This document shows positions 62,157-64,000 of a DNA stretch of 64,000 nt, piece by piece. Numbering within the stretch: position 1 is the stretch's first letter; the number at the start of each line of letters is the position of its first letter. Under the pieces are notes generated by a model that had not been told where the DNA came from, searched no databases, and saw only the letters and a list, made by a program, of their open reading frames with translations. Both the position numbers and the translations under genes were made by a program. The DNA comes from Beijerinckia sp. 28-YEA-48 (GTDB lineage: Bacteria > Pseudomonadota > Alphaproteobacteria > Rhizobiales > Beijerinckiaceae), in the NCBI RefSeq assembly GCF_900104955.1, contig NZ_FNSI01000001.1, forward strand, positions 1,894,001 through 1,958,000. The letters are read 5' to 3'.

Positions 62157-63116
62157 CGCGACCTTCCGGCGACGCGTGCTGGTGGCAGGAGGCTTCGGCG
62201 CTTCCATCGGCGGCATGGCGTCGGCCACTTCGCGAAACAGTGAGCGCAGCCAGGCGATAGCCGGATCGCGCTCCTGATATTTGTGCCATTGCAGCTTTTC
62301 GGCGAAGGGCGGAATCTCGACCGGGCATGGCAGCACGCGTACCGGCACGCGTTGCGCCAATTGCCGCGCCAGCCGCGTTGGCAGGGTCGCGATCCGCGAT
62401 GTGCCAATGACGAACTCCGGCACCAGCGTGAAGCTTGGCGCGATGATATCCTGGCGGCGCGTCCGCTTGCCAATGGACAGCAGTTGCGCATCGATGGTGA
62501 CACGGCGTCCCCCGCCCCACTCGACCGCGACGTGAGAAGCCTCGAAATAGTGATCGGCGGTGAGCGCGCCACCGGCGGGCTTATAATCGGCACAGACCAC
62601 GCAGGAGAATGAATCCTCGAACAGTGTTTCGGTTGGATGGCCTGGCACGGTTGAGAACTCCGGCGTGATCAGCAATTCCACCTCGCCGCTCTCCAGCCGC
62701 TCCGGCGACTGCGCCGACTTCACACGCAGATCGAACTGCACCAGTGGCGCGATCCGCGCCGCGCGGCGCGTCACTTCAGAGAGAAACACGCCCATGACGT
62801 AGTCCGACGACTCGATGACGAAGCGCCGCTCCGATGTCGCTGGATCGAAAGAAGGCCGCACCTGCGTGATCGTCTGGATTTGCATCAGCACGTCACGTAC
62901 CGGCTTGGTCAATTCCAAAGCCAGGGGCGTTAGTACCTGCGTCTTGCCGACAGGCACCAACAGCTGGTCTTCGAAATAATCGCGCAGGCGGGCGAGCGCG
63001 CAACTCGTCGCCGGCTGGCTCAAGAACAGCTGTTCGGCGGCACGGCCGACACTGCGCGTGGCCAGCAAGGTGTCGAGTACGACGAGCTGGTTGAGGTCGA
63101 GCTTGTTGAAACGCAC
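62151..63116 (-). CDS. LysR-family regulator, NodD-like
   Basis: This 321-residue regulator has a winged helix at the N-terminus (LDLNQLVVLDTLLATRSVGR, SQPATSCALARLRDYF) like NodD/NahR, then a periplasmic-binding-type effector domain with VIESSDYVMGVFLSEV. It should control the divergent MFS gene at 63234. The 118-bp gap between them is AT-rich (63122-63178), the expected place for T-N11-A boxes. Confidence 0.88.
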   Translation of the reverse strand: MRFNKLDLNQLVVLDTLLATRSVGRAAEQLFLSQPATSCALARLRDYFEDQLLVPVGKTQVLTPLALELTKPVRDVLMQIQTITQVRPSFDPATSERRFVIESSDYVMGVFLSEVTRRAARIAPLVQFDLRVKSAQSPERLESGEVELLITPEFSTVPGHPTETLFEDSFSCVVCADYKPAGGALTADHYFEASHVAVEWGGGRRVTIDAQLLSIGKRTRRQDIIAPSFTLVPEFVIGTSRIATLPTRLARQLAQRVPVRVLPCPVEIPPFAEKLQWHKYQERDPAIAWLRSLFREVADAMPPMEAPKPPATSTRRRKVAA

Positions 63117-63233
63117 GAGGCAGCTCCATTTATTTGTTAAATGTAGAATATTGAAACAATTAATTTTGTAAATACTGAGCTGTCGCCAATAGTCCGCCGC
63201 ATAACGGCCGGGAGGCCTATCGGAGGGGCGGCT

Positions 63234-64000
63234 ATGAGGGATACCGGCAGCGCTTACTCGCCTTGGTCACAATGGGGCCTCGTCGCCACATTGACCGTGG
63301 TGACCATGCTGGCGCAGATCGACAAGAACATTCTGGTGCTGATGGTCGGGCCGATCCGCGCCGATCTGGGCATCAGCGACGTGCAGATCAGCTTTCTGAT
63401 CGGCGCCGCTTTCGCCATCGCCAACATCCTGGTGGGGCTGCCAGCCGGCTGGCTGGCCGATCGCTTCGATCGCCGCCTCATCATCGTGGTGGGCGTCCTG
63501 ATCTGGTCGTTGGCGCTCGCCGCCAATGCGGCAGCCTCCGTCTTCCTCGCACTCGTCGTCGCACGCATCGTCGTCGGTGCCGCCGAAGCGCTGATCCCAC
63601 CCGCCTCCTATTCGCTGATCCGCGATGGCGTCGAGGAAAGCCGCCGGGCACGCGCCCTCTCCGTCTATACGATGGCGATCATGCTCGGCACCGGCCTGTC
63701 GCTGGTTCTCGGCGGGCCATTGATGAGCGCCATCGAAGCGGCCGGCATCAATTCCTTGCCGATCATCGGCAAGGTTTCGCACTGGCAGGCGACGCTCTTC
63801 ATCATCGGTCTCGCCGGCCTGCCGATTGCTCTGCTGATATTCCTCAACAAGGACCCGGGCCGCCCGAGCAACACCGGCAAGAGCGACAAGCCCGCCGTCT
63901 CGGCCGTCGCCAACTATCTCATGGCGCGCAAGGGCATTTTCATTCCGTTGCTCGTCTTTTCGGTCATGAACGCCATGATCAATTTTGCCCTGGCGACATG
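63234..64000 (+). CDS. MFS transporter, 5' part
   Basis: The frame is open to the window end, about 255 residues, so the gene is cut. Membrane helices are seen from WGLVATLTVVTMLAQIDKNI on, with the MFS signature loop GLPAGWLADRFDRR between helices 2 and 3. This style resembles anion/sugar-phosphate or aromatic-acid symporters. GGAGGGGCGGCT stands just before the ATG at 63234. Divergent from the LysR gene, its likely regulator. Confidence 0.9.
   Translation, partial: MRDTGSAYSPWSQWGLVATLTVVTMLAQIDKNILVLMVGPIRADLGISDVQISFLIGAAFAIANILVGLPAGWLADRFDRRLIIVVGVLIWSLALAANAAASVFLALVVARIVVGAAEALIPPASYSLIRDGVEESRRARALSVYTMAIMLGTGLSLVLGGPLMSAIEAAGINSLPIIGKVSHWQATLFIIGLAGLPIALLIFLNKDPGRPSNTGKSDKPAVSAVANYLMARKGIFIPLLVFSVMNAMINFALAT

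Overview
The window looks like a chromosomal segment of a high-GC alphaproteobacterium, most likely of the order Hyphomicrobiales (Rhizobiales). The evidence is gene content: a serS, surE, pcm, nlpD-like, DUF815 ATPase, yajC, secD, secF, Mth938-like, phytoene-synthase-like, trmFO order; an NDUFS4-type complex I protein; Omp25/31-type and DUF1127 proteins; and five Bug/TctC binding proteins. The species cannot be told from the sequence.

Layout. 1-4737: two tandem autotransporter genes with almost the same translocator end, separated by a LuxR-type regulator. 4799-12700: a TctC protein, a secreted alpha/beta hydrolase, a DAO-type flavoenzyme, and a divergent pair resembling the phthalate dihydrodiol dehydrogenase (Gfo/Idh/MocA) and phthalate 4,5-dioxygenase (Rieske) with a MarR regulator, a palindromic operator candidate and a second TctC protein. 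12924-13492: tRNA-Pro(TGG), an NDUFS4-like gene and tRNA-Arg(TCT). 13500-17000: a visibly AT-richer island with a GT9 fusion protein and an unknown partner, ended by a degenerate copy of the tRNA-Arg 3' half. 17224-21639: ArsR/AHSA1/TfoX_N overlapping trio, DUF192, double cold-shock protein, Sir2 deacylase, aldo/keto reductase.

21783-36710 is a catabolic region. It holds a Rieske ferredoxin-like protein, a small unknown protein, an amidohydrolase-2 enzyme, a ThDP decarboxylase-like enzyme and an FMN-dependent alpha-hydroxyacid dehydrogenase on the minus strand; then TctC plus a PheA/TfdB-type monooxygenase on the plus strand; then a gentisate-dioxygenase-type bicupin with an FAH-family hydrolase, a MmgE/PrpD protein, another TctC protein and an acyl-CoA ligase. 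Together they suggest oxidation and ring cleavage of an aromatic 2-hydroxy or 2-oxo acid through a gentisate-like intermediate; the substrate is not shown by the sequence. The region carries traces of segmental duplication: a remnant of a second lldD 5' end with its promoter now lies in front of the dioxygenase gene, and related palindromic repeats sit in three gaps.

36909-56798 is the conserved housekeeping block (trmFO, methyltransferase, phytoene-synthase-like, Mth938-like, secF, secD, yajC, DUF815, nlpD-like, pcm, surE, serS), interrupted by an accessory block (TetR, GFA, MarR-GNAT, SDR, DMT exporter; 46963-51028) and by an Omp25-like porin gene. A truncated tandem copy of secD lies between yajC and secD. 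56947-59110 carries pyrG and secG. 59212-64000 carries a fifth TctC protein, a GST, an inserted GT2 glycosyltransferase flanked by a copy of the GST 3' end, a NodD-like LysR regulator and a divergent MFS transporter cut by the window end. I see no CRISPR array, transposase, integrase, rRNA or replication origin.
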